Below are positions 1 through 11,494 of a stretch of 64,000 nt of DNA, piece by piece; position 1 is the first letter of the stretch; every line of letters starts with the position of its first letter. The translations under genes were made by a program, and so were the position numbers. The stretch comes from Sorghum bicolor (Eukaryota > Streptophyta > Magnoliopsida > Poales > Poaceae): positions 49,881,166 through 49,945,165 of the forward strand of contig NC_012873.2 in assembly GCF_000003195.3 (NCBI RefSeq). Reading direction: 5' to 3'. The notes below the pieces were generated by a model. It saw only the letters and a program-made list of their open reading frames with translations. It was not told the origin of the DNA and ran no database searches.

Positions 1-1503
1 AACTTTAAATATATTTACTTTCCATTGCATGTGTCTTAATACTGCAAACCATAAGGACTTGACTAGCCTCCTACTATATTCCTTGTATGCCTGGGTTATA
101 CATGGGTAGTATAGTGAACAGTAGATATGCTTAGTTGCTCTACTCATCTAATCTATATAATAATAAAAATAATGATCTTGCTTAATAAATTCTTCAATGA
201 TGATTAATGATTAAATGGTGAACAATGGTCACTTCGGTGATGGAGATGTTGCGGTGCTTGCGAGCATCGTGTTTTGGTTGAGGAAAGGGGGAGCGGGTAC
301 TGTTGGTGGTCCGGTTTGCCGGGCGTACCCGTCTCTGCTCTCCGTAAGGACTTAGTCAGGGAGCGGCCCCCTGGGACTTACAGTGCAGCTCCAAGCTATA
401 TGGGCTCTGGCTTGACTAATTAGCAGGACCTCCACTGGTAGGGTGTTACTTTCCGGGTAGGCGTAAGGAATGTAGCTTGGGTATTCATATTAAGAGGTCG
501 GTCAGTTCGGGGTCCCATTGCTATGGGCACGGCTGCCGCGCGCCCCGGCAAAAACTTACGAGTGGCATCCTATTAGTTGGACTCTGTGAAAGGTCTCGTA
601 GTGAAACCCTGCCTGCTCACCTTGGAAGTGTTTTGGGGAGTCGCGACCCCGGGCAAATGGGAATCACGACTTGGAGTGAACGTGCACACCTCTGCAGAGT
701 GTAAAACTGATATATCAGCCGTGCTCACGGTCACGAGCGGCCCAGACCCTCACTTGATGAGCAAATTGGATTCACTGGATACTTGGAGGCGAAATTTGGT
801 TGAGGTTGCTACCTCGTGCTTTGGCGGAATGGCTATTCCGTGTTGGTAGGATTGCTATCCTATGTTCTTAATTGGGATTGTTATCCCATGATATTAATGG
901 GGTTGCTACCCCGAGTTACTATCCGAGGTTGCTACCTCGGTGATCTTAATAATAATAGTAATTATAATGATGACTAATAATATTGCTAATTAACCTTCAT
1001 CTAAATAAGGGTTGGGATGCTTTACTCATGTTTAGTAATAGGTTGTTTTAATAAAAGAATTGTAATAAAAGTTTACCAACTTAAAAGCTCACTTGCAGTT
1101 AAACAGTGTCAGCTTTTCCTTTGATTAAGCCTTGCATGTCATTATACTTCCCGCCTGTACTTGTTGAGTTCGACATGAACTCACCCTTGCTATTTCCCCC
1201 ACACCCCAGTGTGTAGTAAAGTGCTGCTCAGAAGAAGGACATAGATGCTATGGAGTTTTCTAGAGGCTTATCAGAAGTGCTTGGCGTACGGAGCCCCCAG
1301 TCAACCGTCTCTGAGAAGAATGGAGCCTGAGAAGTTTTAGCTACTGTTTCCGCGTACTCTGATGTTTGTAAGTGTTATTATAAATATGTTTTCCGCTATA
1401 TATATAACATTGTTTTTGATATTTCTATTCTTTGTTGTATGTGTGGACTTCCTGGGCACACATATAACGACTCTGGTCTTATTTTAAAAGCCAGGGTGTG
1501 ACA
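1..1503. mobile_element. LTR retrotransposon end (3' part of an LTR, cut by window edge)
   Basis: The block ends at 1494-1503 in GGGTGTGACA, the usual right terminus of plant LTRs that start TGTGACACCC. Nothing resembling a primer-binding site follows, so this is a 3' LTR or a solo LTR rather than a 5' LTR. Its left end lies outside the window, so orientation and target duplication cannot be tested. The short frames at 477-849 are not conserved coding sequence. Assignment to an LTR is inference from the terminus and the noncoding character. Confidence 0.5.
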
Positions 1504-2440
1504 ATCTAGCACGAAGGTGGCCGGGCAGCCTACTCTAGTTGCCATGGCGGTCTCCAGCTGGGCGGTGGCGATCGTCCCCATGCTCCCTGGTGTGACGACG
1601 ACCGACCGGATCCACCCCCTGGGGCCAGATCTAGCACGCAGGTGGCTAGTCCTCCTCCTCTAGCGTTGGGCTAGGGCCAGGGCAGCCTTCTCTGGCTGGC
1701 AGGCTGGTGATCGGTGGCACAGCGGTGGTCGTCCACCCCTCCCCTCAGATGCAGCGGCGAGCGACCGGATCTACCCCTAGGGCTGAATCTAGTGCTTCGT
1801 TGGCTAGCCCCCATGCCCTGGCACTGGGTTGTGGCAGGGTTGGCCTACACCGGATGCTGGGCCAAGTGGCTGCCTAGGCGGTGGTGGCCCTACTCTAGCT
1901 TCTCCGGTGGTTGGATCTGCCCTCTTGGGGCTTGATCTGGCGGATTGGTGGCCGACTCTTGGCTGGGCCGGCCTACTGCCCTTCGGCGGCAGCTGGGACT
2001 GACGATGAACAAGGTGAAAATCCCACCAGGCTTCGTGCCTTGGGCCGACGACGGTGGTGTACTAGCGTCACCACCTTCTTGGAAGTGTCGGCATATGCTC
2101 AATTTGTAGCTGTTGGGGCAAGTTAATTTGGAGATAAAAGTTCTGTTGGGTGATCCTCACAACAGAGTTGGCGTCTGAGTACGTCATGTCCTTCTTGAAG
2201 GCTTCTTTGATGCACTCTGCTTGTCCCCACCGCGCGCATTTGACGGCGCCGAAGCTCCTAGCTATGTTTGTGTGTGTGTGCTTATGTCCCAACGCAATGG
2301 TTTCTCCTGCTGCACTTTACTCTTAACAAAAGAACGGACTATATATTCCAGATCGTGAAAAAAAGAATCCAGTGTACTAAGGGTGCGTGTGCGCGTACAG
2401 TTATAGGGAAGGAGTATACGCGTGTGTGTAAATATGAGTA
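1504..2440. repeat. GC-rich unclassified repeat, no gene
   Basis: A GC-rich stretch with loose internal direct repeats: ATCTAGCAC-like starts recur near 1504, 1629 and 1785, each followed by a similar GGTGGC-type run. Open frames occur on both strands but overlap each other and show no domain. It could be the 5' part of a LINE or a subterminal region of a DNA transposon. I see no gene. Confidence 0.3.
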
Positions 2441-2447
2441 AAATTTA

Positions 2448-2688
2448 GGCCTTATTTAGATGCGAATTTTTTTGGATTTCGCTACTGTAGCACTTCGTTT
2501 GTTTGTGGTAAATATTGTCTAATTATAAACTAACTAGGATCAAAAGATTCGTCTCGCAATTTACAGACAAACTGTGTAATTAGTTTTTGTTTTCGTCTAT
2601 ATTTAGTGCTTCATGCATGTGCTGCAAGATTCGATGTGACAGGAAATCTTAAAAACTTTTTGATTTTTTGGGTGAACTAAACAAGGCC
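2448..2688. mobile_element. Tourist-like MITE (GGCCTTGTTTAG family), copy 1
   Basis: A 241-bp element with inverted ends GGCCTTATTTAGAT and GAACTAAACAAGGCC, flanked on both sides by TTA (2445-2447 and 2689-2691). The interior carries the family core TTCGTCTCGCAATTTACAG. The 3-bp TTA duplication and size fit the PIF/Harbinger-derived Tourist group. At least seven related copies lie in this window. Confidence 0.8.
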
Positions 2689-2691
2689 TTA

Positions 2692-3739
2692 ATATAGATC
2701 TTTGAAGTTGTTTGCATGTGTCATGTCCTCGAAGTTCCAAAATGCTTCTTTTGAATCACTGAAATTGATTCAGGTCTCATCCAAATCCAAACGGGCATCC
2801 AACCCACTAGTTAACGTGGCATGTCGAATCAATGCTTACATGGACATGATAGATGAGTTGTCAACCATAAGGCTCAACCTTCTAGTTTGTATAGTGTCAT
2901 ATATAAATACTTTGTATATGAAAATTATAGCTCTTCATGAGATTTATAAGTTGGGATGCCTTATAAGTTTATAGTTTCGAATTTTGTCATTTGGGATCGT
3001 TAAGATAATAAAAGGTAATACAAAATTTCAGCAGTGTATTAATCGCATATCATGGTTTGTCGCCTTAGACAAATCATATATTTCTAGTGGGACCACGAGC
3101 TCTTGATTTTTATCCTTTTCAAAGAAATATAAAGAACTTTAAATAGACAAACACAAAACTAGAAGTTATAGTCTTACTAAGTGCGACAAATTCATATAAA
3201 CATTAAATTTACACGGCACCGTGCAAAAAGATATGATTTTTTAAGGCAACAAACTTTTATATGCAATTAATATGCTATTGAAAATTTATATTATTTTTAA
3301 CCACTCTATTGATCTCAAATCACAAAATTCACAATTATGAATTTATAGATCTCATAGAGAGCTACAATTTTTATATACAAATCATATACAAAATATCTTC
3401 ATCTGACACCATAAAAAAAGACATGATTTTTCTAAGGCAACAGGCTTGGTACGTGATTAATATCTTGCCAAAACTTTATATCTCAAATGAAAAAAAGACC
3501 TCAAACTAGAAAGTTGTAGATGTCATTGATGACTGTAATTTTCATATAAAAAATCATCTTCATCCAAGGTCATACGAAAAGTATATAATTTTTAAGGTTC
3601 AAACTTAGGCTCTGTTCGCTTGAGCGTATCAGCCGCAGAATAATGTTTTTTTCTCAAAATAAATCAATATCAGCCGAACAATACTGACATGTGGGTCCTA
3701 TTTGTCATATGGCCCCTAAGGTCGGATAAACGCTCATTT
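2692..3739. other. AT-rich noncoding DNA with a short GGCTCTGTTCGCTTG MITE fragment
   Basis: No gene is visible. Around 3605-3690 is a piece of a short MITE family with ends like GGCTCTGTTCGCTTGAGC; a related piece is at 43043. The 3150-3600 part carries repeated phrases of the type AAGTTGTAGAT seen again in the foldback at 47.6-48.2 kb, so it is probably degenerate foldback DNA. Confidence 0.4.
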
Positions 3740-4280
3740 AGACCTGAAGAAGACATGAAACAACTTCAGAGATCCAAAATACTTAGTTGGAGAAAAAATT
3801 TGTCTTTGTCTACTGTAACACTTTTGTTTGTATTTGACAATTATTGTCCAGACATGGACAAAGAGCATCTCCAAAAGACTAGGTAAAATTATATTCTAAA
3901 CTGTAAGATTTAGCTATTGTGTAAAATAAAAACTTACTCAAAGTATAGAGCTCCACAATACCATTGTGGATAGCTAGTAAGGACGACATGCTATATATGA
4001 CAAACGAAAGTTTAGGGATAGCAAACTTACTATTTTAGCAAACCAGATACCAAACATGTTGGACTTTTAATTGTTGCTTTAAAAATGTAAAATAGCCTAG
4101 ATAACATTGATAGCATATCTGTTGGAGTTGCTCTAACTAAGCTCAAAAGATTTATCTTGTAAATTACAGCCAAACTATGCAACTAGTTATTTCTTTTATC
4201 TATATTTAATACTTCATATATGTGTCCAAAAATTCTATGTGATGAGAAATCTTAAAAAAATTTGGAAACTAAACAAGGCC
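3740..4280. mobile_element. GGCCTTGTTTAG-family MITE interrupted by another MITE
   Basis: The left part (to 3862) and right part (from 4134) together reconstitute the order of the family core: CTACTGTAACACTTTTG, ATTATTGTCCA, then CTAAGCTCAAAAGATTTATC, ending AAACTAAACAAGGCC at 4280. Between them sits the separate element at 3863-4133. The left terminus is degenerate. Confidence 0.65.
3863..4133. mobile_element. Nested Tourist-like MITE (GAGCATCTCC family)
   Basis: Ends are GAGCATCTCCAAAAGAC and the matching inverted GTTGGAGTTGCTC. It lies inside an older MITE at the point where the host copy should read CATGGACTAACTAAG. The right flank TAA and left flank AAA fit a 3-bp duplication with one substitution. 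Confidence 0.65.
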
Positions 4281-4429
4281 TCGACTGCAGGCAACTTCAA
4301 GGATCTCTCTTGAAACGGATGACAAAAATTATTTTAGATTTTGTTCGCTTATCTTAAAAGTTGTACTTTTCTGTTAACCTCACAATAAATTAGTAAACAG
4401 TATTTTCAGCCATGACTTTTCAGACAAGT

Positions 4430-4614
4430 AAACAGTAAAATTTTATGATCCAGTTTCCAATATATCCATATTTTGAAAAATGTACAGAAGAGTTTTATCC
4501 TCATGAAACTCTCTCCACTCATATGAAACTCTTATATTTCTCTTCATTAATATGGTGCTACATCAGCATATTTAATGCCCATGAAACTGTATTTGAACCC
4601 CATTGAGACTGGCC
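4430..4614. mobile_element. Tourist-like MITE (TCTCAATG/CATTGAGACTGGCC family), partial
   Basis: Right end CATTGAGACTGGCC at 4601-4614 matches the full-length family member at 23471-23836. The interior carries the family phrases AGAGTTTTATCC and AAACTCTCTCC. The left end is eroded. The next MITE starts two bases after it, at 4617. Confidence 0.5.
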
Positions 4615-4616
4615 TT

Positions 4617-4855
4617 GGCCTTGTTTACTTGAGGAGGTGAAAAGTTTTTAGATACCGTAGCACTTTCATTTTTATTTGGCAATTATTGTCCAATCATAGA
4701 CTAACTAGTCTCAAAAATTACGTCTCGCAAATTACAAGCAAACTGTATAATTGGTTATTCTTTTACCTATATTTAATGCTTCATGTATATGTGCAAGATT
4801 CGATATGACGGGAAATCTTGAAAAAAATGGTTTTTAGGGGAAACTAAATTAGGCC
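4617..4855. mobile_element. Tourist-like MITE (GGCCTTGTTTAG family), copy
   Basis: Starts GGCCTTGTTTACTTGAGG and ends AAACTAAATTAGGCC, with the family interior CTAACTAGTCTCAAAAATTACGT. Length 239 bp. The flanks do not show matching TTA trinucleotides, probably because it landed against the neighbouring MITE. Confidence 0.7.
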
Positions 4856-4954
4856 TAAGGCATAGAAACAAAATTCAATAAACAACAAATATTGTTTTTT
4901 ATTCAAAATTCGGATTTTAGAATCCATTCCAAACAGGATATAAAGACATTCTTA

Positions 4955-5140
4955 GTGAGAGTTTTATGACCCAGTTTTTAACATATCCATATTTTGGAAA
5001 CAATGTAGAAGAGTTTTATCCCCATGCAACTCTCTCTATCCTATAAAACTCTTATCATCTCTCTGCTCATTAATATAATATCATATTAGCATATTTAATG
5101 ACCATAAAACTATGATGAAATACCATTAAGACTGATTTAA
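4955..5140. mobile_element. Tourist-like MITE (CATTGAGACTGG family), degenerate
   Basis: Carries the same interior order as 4430-4614 (GAGTTTTATGACCCAG, then AGAGTTTTATCCCCATG, then CATTAAGACTG). It is a second, diverged copy of that family. No coding potential. Confidence 0.45.
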
Positions 5141-5314
5141 AAGCAATTACAAAGATCAAAAATACATCCTATGACTATGGATCTACTATATAACAACTAC
5201 AAACAACCTAAAAAATATAAGTTATTATATATTTATGTATGTGTACGTACGGACCTAACGTACGTGTGTATCAGTTTTGCGTTATACGGAAGATTTGCGT
5301 AAAAAAAAGAGTTA

Positions 5315-5551
5315 GGCCTTGTTTAGATGTGAAATTTTTTTAGATTTTATTACTGTAGCACTTTCGTTTGTTTGTGACAAATATTATCTAATCATGGATT
5401 AACTATGATCAAAAGATTTGTCTCGTAATTTACACCTAAACTATGTAATTAGTTTTTGTTTTCGTTTATATTTAATGTTTAATACATGTGCCGCAAGATT
5501 CGACGAGAAATCTTGAAAATTTTTTGGTTTTTAGGTGTGTAAAACAGGGCC
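5315..5551. mobile_element. Tourist-like MITE (GGCCTTGTTTAG family), copy
   Basis: A 237-bp element from GGCCTTGTTTAGATGTG to AACAGGGCC, flanked by TTA on both sides (5312-5314, 5552-5554). It lies about 390 bp upstream of the next gene's ATG and marks the distal edge of its promoter region. Confidence 0.75.
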
Positions 5552-5790
5552 TTAGTATTAATTCCTCTGGGACGGAAGAGGAGGAAAAAACTTGAGTAGG
5601 GGGTCTGGTTTGGGAAAGAGGGGAGGACAGGGAAACGGAAACCTGTCCGGAACGGAACCTGATGACCCCATCCGAATATCCTGGAGGATAAACCCAAGGA
5701 CGAAGATGGCACCCCGGAATATTCCCGCCATTCCGCGTCCGCTTCGATTTCCACCCAACCCGACATCGGCCTCGGCTGCGTGCCTTGCCT

Positions 5791-5797
5791 TATATAA
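5791..5797 (+). promoter_or_regulatory. Candidate TATA box of the GDPD gene
   Basis: TATATAA lies about 145 bp upstream of the ATG at 5941, inside otherwise GC-rich, MITE-free DNA. Spacing would put transcription start near 5820-5830 with a leader of about 115 nt. This is a position-based inference. Confidence 0.5.
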
Positions 5798-5940
5798 TGC
5801 CACCTTCCGCTTCCCTTCCCCGTCGCGGCCTCGCCAACCCAATTCAATTTCGATTCCACCCACCCAGTTCATCCAACGCCTCGCCCATCTTCGCTTCGCC
5901 AACCGATCGGTAGAAGTAAACATCCTCAGTAAACACAACA

Positions 5941-8900
5941 ATGGCCCTGCTCAAAGCCGCGCGCGTCGCCGACGTGCCCACGCTGGACGTGGTGGCCCCA
6001 GGCCTGGTGGTGGAGGCGGGCACGGCGTCGGTGGCGACGATGGTGAAGAGCGGCGGCGGCGGCGGCGGCGGCGGCGGGCGGTTCTCGGTGATCGGGCACC
6101 GCGGCAAGGGGATGAACGCGCTGGCGTCGGCGGACCCGCGGATGCAGGAGGTGCGCGAGAACACGGTCCGGTCCTTCAACGACGCCGCGCGCTTCCCCGT
6201 CGACTACGTCGAGTTCGACGTCCAGGTACTCATTCCATTCATTGCACAACCTACCAAACCTACCTCAGTAACGTCGAGTAGCAGTACTTTCCTTCCCAAC
6301 TAGGCCTTGGGCCTTGTTTAGTTTATTCTGAAATTTAAAAAGTTTTTAAGATTTTTCGTCGTATTGAATTTTGCGGCACATACATTAAACATTAAATATA
6401 GATAAAAATAAAAATTAATCATACAATTTGACTATAAATCACGAGACGAATCTTTTTCTATGATTGAAAAATATTTATCATAAATAAACGAAAGTGCTGC
6501 AGTAACGAAATTTAAAATTTTTTCACATCTAAATAAAGCCGAAGAAGAAGAATAAAACACGGGGAGAAAAAAGAGAGAGAGAAAAGCGCTTAATCGCCTT
6601 CTTCCCGTTACTGCCTTAGGTATTGTTGTTTAGTTTGGAACCGTAGCACTTTCGTTTCTATTTGACAAATATTATCTAATTATAGAGTAACTAAGCTTAA
6701 AAGATTCATCTCGTAATTTACAGGTAAACTATACAATTAATTTATATTTTTATCTATATTTAATACTTTATACATGTGCTGTAAGATTTGATGCGATGGA
6801 GACTTTTGAAAAGATTTTGGTTTTTAGGTGAACTAAGGCCTCGTTTAGTTCCGAAAAGTGAAAAATTTTTGGTACTGTAGCAGTTTCGTTTGTTTGTGAC
6901 AAATATTATCCAATCATAGACTAACTAGGATCAAAAGATTTGTCTCGTAATTTACAGCTAAACTGTGTAATTAGTTTTTGTTTTTGTCTATATTTAATGT
7001 TTCATGCATGTGCCACAAGATTCGATGTGACGGGAAATCTTGAAAACTTTTTGGTTTTCAGGGTGAACTAAACAAGGCCTAAACAAAGCCTTAATTAGGG
7101 TCGCGGTTACCGAGGCGAGCATCTGAGCTTGTTTGACGGGGACGGCAGATCCACCGGCGGAAGTGGGGACACGGGTGGCGTGCGGTTGCGATATCTGTCA
7201 CGTGACTGGGCAGGCCGGTGTCACGTGCCGTGCCCCAGGCGGTGGTCGCCTCCACTCGCTTGCTCCATGTGCCGCGTCGCGTCCCGATCTGGCAGTGGCT
7301 GCCACCCCATCGTCAGCGCTGCCGGAGGCTGCGGACAGTGTCGTGTCAACTTTGCAAAACAACGTGCCCAGACCAGCGCAGCCCCGCCCCGGTTTGTTGT
7401 GCGCCGCCGCACCAGACGTCCAGACCGGGTCGTGACGTATTAGTCTATCTCGTACACATTTAAATAGGGTGTCATATATAAATATAATTGCTGACTTGGT
7501 AGGATCATTAAATGAAGGAATTTCATCAGAGGAGAGAGAAGTTTTATCTCCATGAAAGTTTTATCCTCATAAAACTCTTATGGCTCGGTTACCTAGTTTA
7601 GAGTTCCGGTAACTGTGACACGAACTATGCATTGAGACTGGATTTCGCGAGTCGTCATTTTATTACTAATATATATACCTGCTGCGTACGGGACATTATC
7701 CTGCTTAAGGCGGGTTTTTACAAGCTAATAAAAAAACAAATTACATAGCAAATCTATTAAGTATAATTAATCTATCATCAGCACATGTGGGTTACTGTAG
7801 CACTTAAGGCTAATTATGGAGTAACTAGGTTTAAAAAATTCGTCTCGCGATTTTCAACCAAACTGTGTAATTAGTTTATTTTTTTATCAACATTTAATGT
7901 TCCATGCACGTGTCCAAAGATTCGATAGGATAGATGAAAATTTTTTGGACGAGTAACTACACACAGCCTTACACAACTTTTGTCCTTAAAGTTTAGAAGA
8001 ATTATAAACCACTTCGTCTACTATATACCGCAGCAAAAACACGACTTCGACTTCGCTAGTGGTTTCCACCGTGACTTCCTTTGCCGGTGCCGCATGAATT
8101 GGTCCCGTTTGCTTTAAACAATTCCACGATAACTTTAATAATCGATGCCAATTGCTTGAGAGCAGAGACCATCCACCGGACAGCTCTACGTCTCATTTGG
8201 TGTCCAAAGATCACGTCTGATTTGGTGTCGTAGACACTCCAAACAAGTCGGTTCAAAAGTGTGTTTTCAGAGTTTTAATCTAATTAATACTCCGTCTGTA
8301 TATCCTTGTCGCAGTAATACTTAGTGATGAATGTTCCCTCTGGTAGTTTGCTCAAAACACGAGTACATAGATTATACTGAATGTGTTGCAAGAAACATAC
8401 TGATTTGTCTACTTTTGCTTCTCCTCCTCCTACTCCTACTCTTCGTCTCTTCAATAATTCGGTGTGCAATGCAAAGATGCTGAGAAGAGAACCGTGAATA
8501 CCAATTTTGCAGGTCACTAAAGATGGATGCCCAATCATCTTCCATGACAACTTCATCTTCACCCAAGAAGATGTAAGTGCATACGTACTACTACTTCATT
8601 AACGTGTTAAACCACGGAACTTTAGTTTATACCGGTACTGATACAGAGGCTAAATCTTTTCATTTTGACCTTTTTTTTTCAGGGTAAAATTTCACAGAAG
8701 CGTGTGACCGATATTCATCTGGAAGACTTCCTCCAGTATGGGCCCCAGAATGAGCAGGGGAAGGTACGGCGAGTCACCATGTTGCTTACTTATGAGATTG
8801 ACAGTAATCATTAGCCAGTACCATCTGATGATGTTGTTTTTCTTTGCTCCTGAATGAAGGTTGGGAAGCCCCTGCTTCGCAGGCTGAAGGATGGTAGGAT

Positions 8901-9869
8901 GGTGAACTGGAATGTGCAATCGGAGGATGCTCTTTGCACACTTGAAGAAGCGTTCGAGAAGGTCAATACAAGATTGGGCTTCAACGTTGAGCTGAAATTT
9001 GATGACAGTCTTGAATACCAGGAGGAAGAGCTCACTCGCATCCTCCAGGCCATCCTCAAGGTATAAATCCTACATACTTCTTTCAAAAGTTTATTGAGAG
9101 GTTCCTATCTAACTGCGTGGTACATTCGAGTTTCCAGGTGATTTTTGAGCATGCCAAGGATAGGCCTATACTTTTCTCTAGTTTTCAGCCCGATGCTGCA
9201 CAGCTCATGCGTAAATTGCAAGGCACATATCCTGTAAGTAAACTGAACATGCACAGTGCAAGCATGCGTGAAACATCATAGCATTTGTTTTTTCATGTTT
9301 TATGAACAGCACTTCCCTTTCATGCTCTTGTATCAGGTCTACTTCCTGACAAACGGAGGGACAGAGCTATACACCGACGTGAGAAGGAACTCGTTGGAGG
9401 AGGCCGTCAAGCTTTGCCTCGCGAGTGGCATGCAAGGAATAGTTTCAGAAGCCCGCGGGATATTCAGGCACCCTGCTGCTGTACCAAAGATCAAAGAGGC
9501 TAACCTCTCCCTGCTAACCTATGGAACATTGAAGTAAGTGGTTCACGAAAATAGATGGAATTTGTAGCATTGCCTTGTTTGCATTACCTGAATTTTAGAT
9601 GCTCATAGTCATAGTTGTCATCTGTATATCCTTGTCGCAGTAATGTGCCGGAGGCGGTGTACATGCAGCACCTCATGGGAGTGAATGGGGTGATCGTCGA
9701 CCTGGTGCCGGAGATCACCGACGCAGTCTCGGAGCTCATTGCCCTGCCCGAGCCTGACCTGGAAGTGGACAACTTGAGCAACCAGGCAGCTAGAGGAGCC
9801 ACAACACCGAATTTCTCGCAGCGCGAGATCTCGTTCTTGCTGAGGCTAATTCCTGAGCTTGTCCAATAA
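5941..9869 (+). CDS. Glycerophosphodiester phosphodiesterase, GDPD1/2/3-like
   Basis: Hydrolyses glycerophosphodiesters (from phospholipid deacylation) to glycerol-3-phosphate and the free alcohol; plant relatives act in phosphate recycling. Seven exons: 5941-6225, 8513-8572, 8683-8763, 8860-9060, 9138-9233, 9337-9533, 9641-9869. All introns are GT-AG and all junctions keep frame, giving 382 residues, close to the usual length of the soluble plant GDPDs. Visible GDPD motifs are GHRGKG (about residue 52), ENTVRSF, EFDV (91-94), HDNF (106-109) and ELK (186-188). These correspond to the catalytic His/Arg, the metal-binding Glu/Asp pair and the third metal ligand. Residues 38-46 are a nine-glycine run encoded by GGC repeats. 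I see no clear membrane segment; the N-terminal ~45 residues could be a targeting sequence. Intron 1 is 2.3 kb because of MITE insertions. Which of the GDPD1/2/3 paralogues it is cannot be decided here. Confidence 0.93.
6310..6540. mobile_element. MITE of the GGCCTTGTTTAG family in GDPD intron 1
   Basis: Begins GGCCTTGTTTAGTTTATTC and ends TCTAAATAAAGCC. The interior is the reverse orientation of the family core (CACGAGACGAATC). It lies 85 bp inside the first intron. Confidence 0.65.
6617..6840. mobile_element. MITE of the GGCCTTGTTTAG family in GDPD intron 1, second copy
   Basis: Degenerate left end (GGTATTGTTGTTTAGTTTGG) and right end GAACTAAGGCC. The last GGCC is shared with the start of the next copy, so the two are stacked end to end. 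Confidence 0.55.
6837..7079. mobile_element. MITE of the GGCCTTGTTTAG family in GDPD intron 1, third copy
   Basis: From GGCCTCGTTTAGTTCCG to GAACTAAACAAGGCC, 243 bp, with a well preserved interior. It is the youngest-looking of the three in this intron. Confidence 0.75.
7080..8512. other. Remainder of GDPD intron 1
   Basis: Holds a GC-rich patch (7100-7440) with overlapping open frames but no domain. It also has a CATTGAGACTGG-type MITE remnant around 7490-7645 and a worn GGCCTTGTTTAG-family remnant around 7790-7970. The intron ends at the acceptor TTTTGCAG (8505-8512). No nested gene is supported. Confidence 0.45.
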
Positions 9870-10064
9870 TGCCTAGACTTCCAGGATGTCTATCATGGAT
9901 GAATCATCTAATGTATTACTGATCTAGTGATATGCATGTATACAAGAAAAGAAGCCCTTGTGCAGGGTATTTGTTTGTCCTGGTCCCAGTTTTACTTTTG
10001 GTGATAGGAATGGGGATTTGATAATGCTGGCAAAATATTCAGTGCAAACCACATCTTCGGTGCA

Positions 10065-10385
10065 ATCCATAAAAACCCAATTAAAATTATACTTAAAAGT
10101 TTTCAAAAGATTTAAAATTATGCACACCAATAGTGCATTTATAGATGTACATTGCCACAGAAATTGAGATTCAAACTCGTTCTATAAAAATTTATATGAA
10201 AATAACAAATTTTATTTGTATATGCACGTAATAAATTTCATTTGCATATGCACGGACTTTAGTGCATATGCAAATGAAATTTGTTATTTTCATATTAATT
10301 TTTATAAAACGAGTTTGAATATGCACTATTGGCTGCATAGTTTTAAATTTTGAAAACTTCTAAATATAATTTTATAAATGGTTTC
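10065..10385. repeat. Foldback (hairpin) element downstream of GDPD
   Basis: The two halves are inverted copies. CATTTGCATATGCAC pairs with GTGCATATGCAAATG around 10240-10276, and CAATAGTGCAT (10130) pairs with ATGCACTATTG (10321). Further out, AAGTTTTCAAAAG pairs with TTTTGAAAACTTC. Total span is about 320 bp, MITE-sized and noncoding. No clean target duplication was found. Confidence 0.6.
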
Positions 10386-10515
10386 CATGATTACACTAGT
10401 TTGCATTGCCCGAGGGAGGAGGGTGTTGTGAGGCCTGGCCCAAATATTCTGATGACAAGACCCAATAAAGAGTCTTGAGTGCAAGGAACTGTTTGAGTTA
10501 ATCCATAATGTGTTG

Positions 10516-11432
10516 AATCCACGTGACTCTTCTCGACTCTTCGCTCCTTTCCCCTTGCTACAGGTGACAAGGAGGCGACGCGTTTTCCTGGTGGCGATTC
10601 CACCGCCCCTTCTCCTCTTCGGCGACCGCGTAGGTGCTGGAGATGGAGGAGGGTCGGGGAATCGCTGCTCGGGTGTAGTTAGGTTTCGTAGATGTCTCCC
10701 TAGGTCTAGGTTGTGCTCGCCGTTAACTGTTGACGGTGGAGTTAGAGTTTGTCGGGGGAAGTTTTCTTCTTCGCGGCTGCGTCTTCCTGGTGGCGCCGGC
10801 GAGGCGGTGGCAACGGGGTCGCAGGGGAATAAATTCCTCTGGTCTCTTCCTCGCCCCTTTGGTGTCTGCTCTTGGCGTCAATGGCGAGGCATCCCCTATT
10901 CTGGAGTCCATGGCCGGCGACGCATCTTCCTACTCAGGTGATGTTGTTGCTGGTCCTTTTGCTCAAGGATGTGGTGCGGCTGTTGGGTGATGTGGTTGAT
11001 GGCCGGATGGATCTGCATCGATTTCCCCTTGGCGGAGCTTTTCGTAGACGGCGATGGCAGACCCAGGAGCTGGACGGGGTGGGGCGTGACCCCGGTCGAT
11101 GTGCGACCGCCGTAGGCATCATCCCATCTTCTGAGATGGGTGTGTTCTTCGACTCCTTTAAAAGCCAGAGGGCGATGGGCCTTCTCCAGCTCATGGTGGC
11201 TCCGGGCGTCTTCTCCGTTGGCGGTGATCGGCGACGGCGATGGCGATTCCGGACTTCGTCGGTTTGCAAGGGATCTGGGGACTGGATTGTAATTTTTTCT
11301 TTTCTCGGGGTCCTTTGCGTAGTTTGGCTAGCACAGTTGCTCATGCATCCTTATAGTATGTCTCTGTATTTGTACCCGTACTTGTATGTTTTCTTTATCT
11401 AGAAATACAGATACATGCTTTCAAAAAAAAAA
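10516..11432 (+). mobile_element. Poly(A)-tailed retro-insert (non-autonomous or truncated LINE-like)
   Basis: 917 bp flanked by the identical 17-mer TAATCCATAATGTGTTG at 10499-10515 and 11433-11449. It ends in ten A residues (11423-11432) directly before the right duplication. A long target duplication plus a 3' A tail is the signature of target-primed reverse transcription. The body is GC-rich at the 5' end and T-rich near the tail, with no recognisable endonuclease or reverse transcriptase, so it needed help from another element. It is uninterrupted and looks recent. Open frames inside (e.g. 10872-11402) have no recognised domain. It could instead be a retrocopied noncoding host transcript. 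Confidence 0.75.
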
Positions 11433-11494
11433 TAATCCATAATGTGTTGGGAATTGGTACGAGCAGTAAGAGCATCTCCAAGAGTGGGGAGTAA

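Noticed and set aside
5558..6249. Open frames overlapping the first GDPD exon on both strands
   Set aside because: GC-rich shadows; the GDPD frame alone carries the catalytic motifs and joins downstream exons in phase.
10872..11402. 176-residue frame in the poly(A)-tailed insert as a gene
   Set aside because: No domain, and it ends in the T-rich 3' part of the insert; treated as noncoding retroelement sequence.
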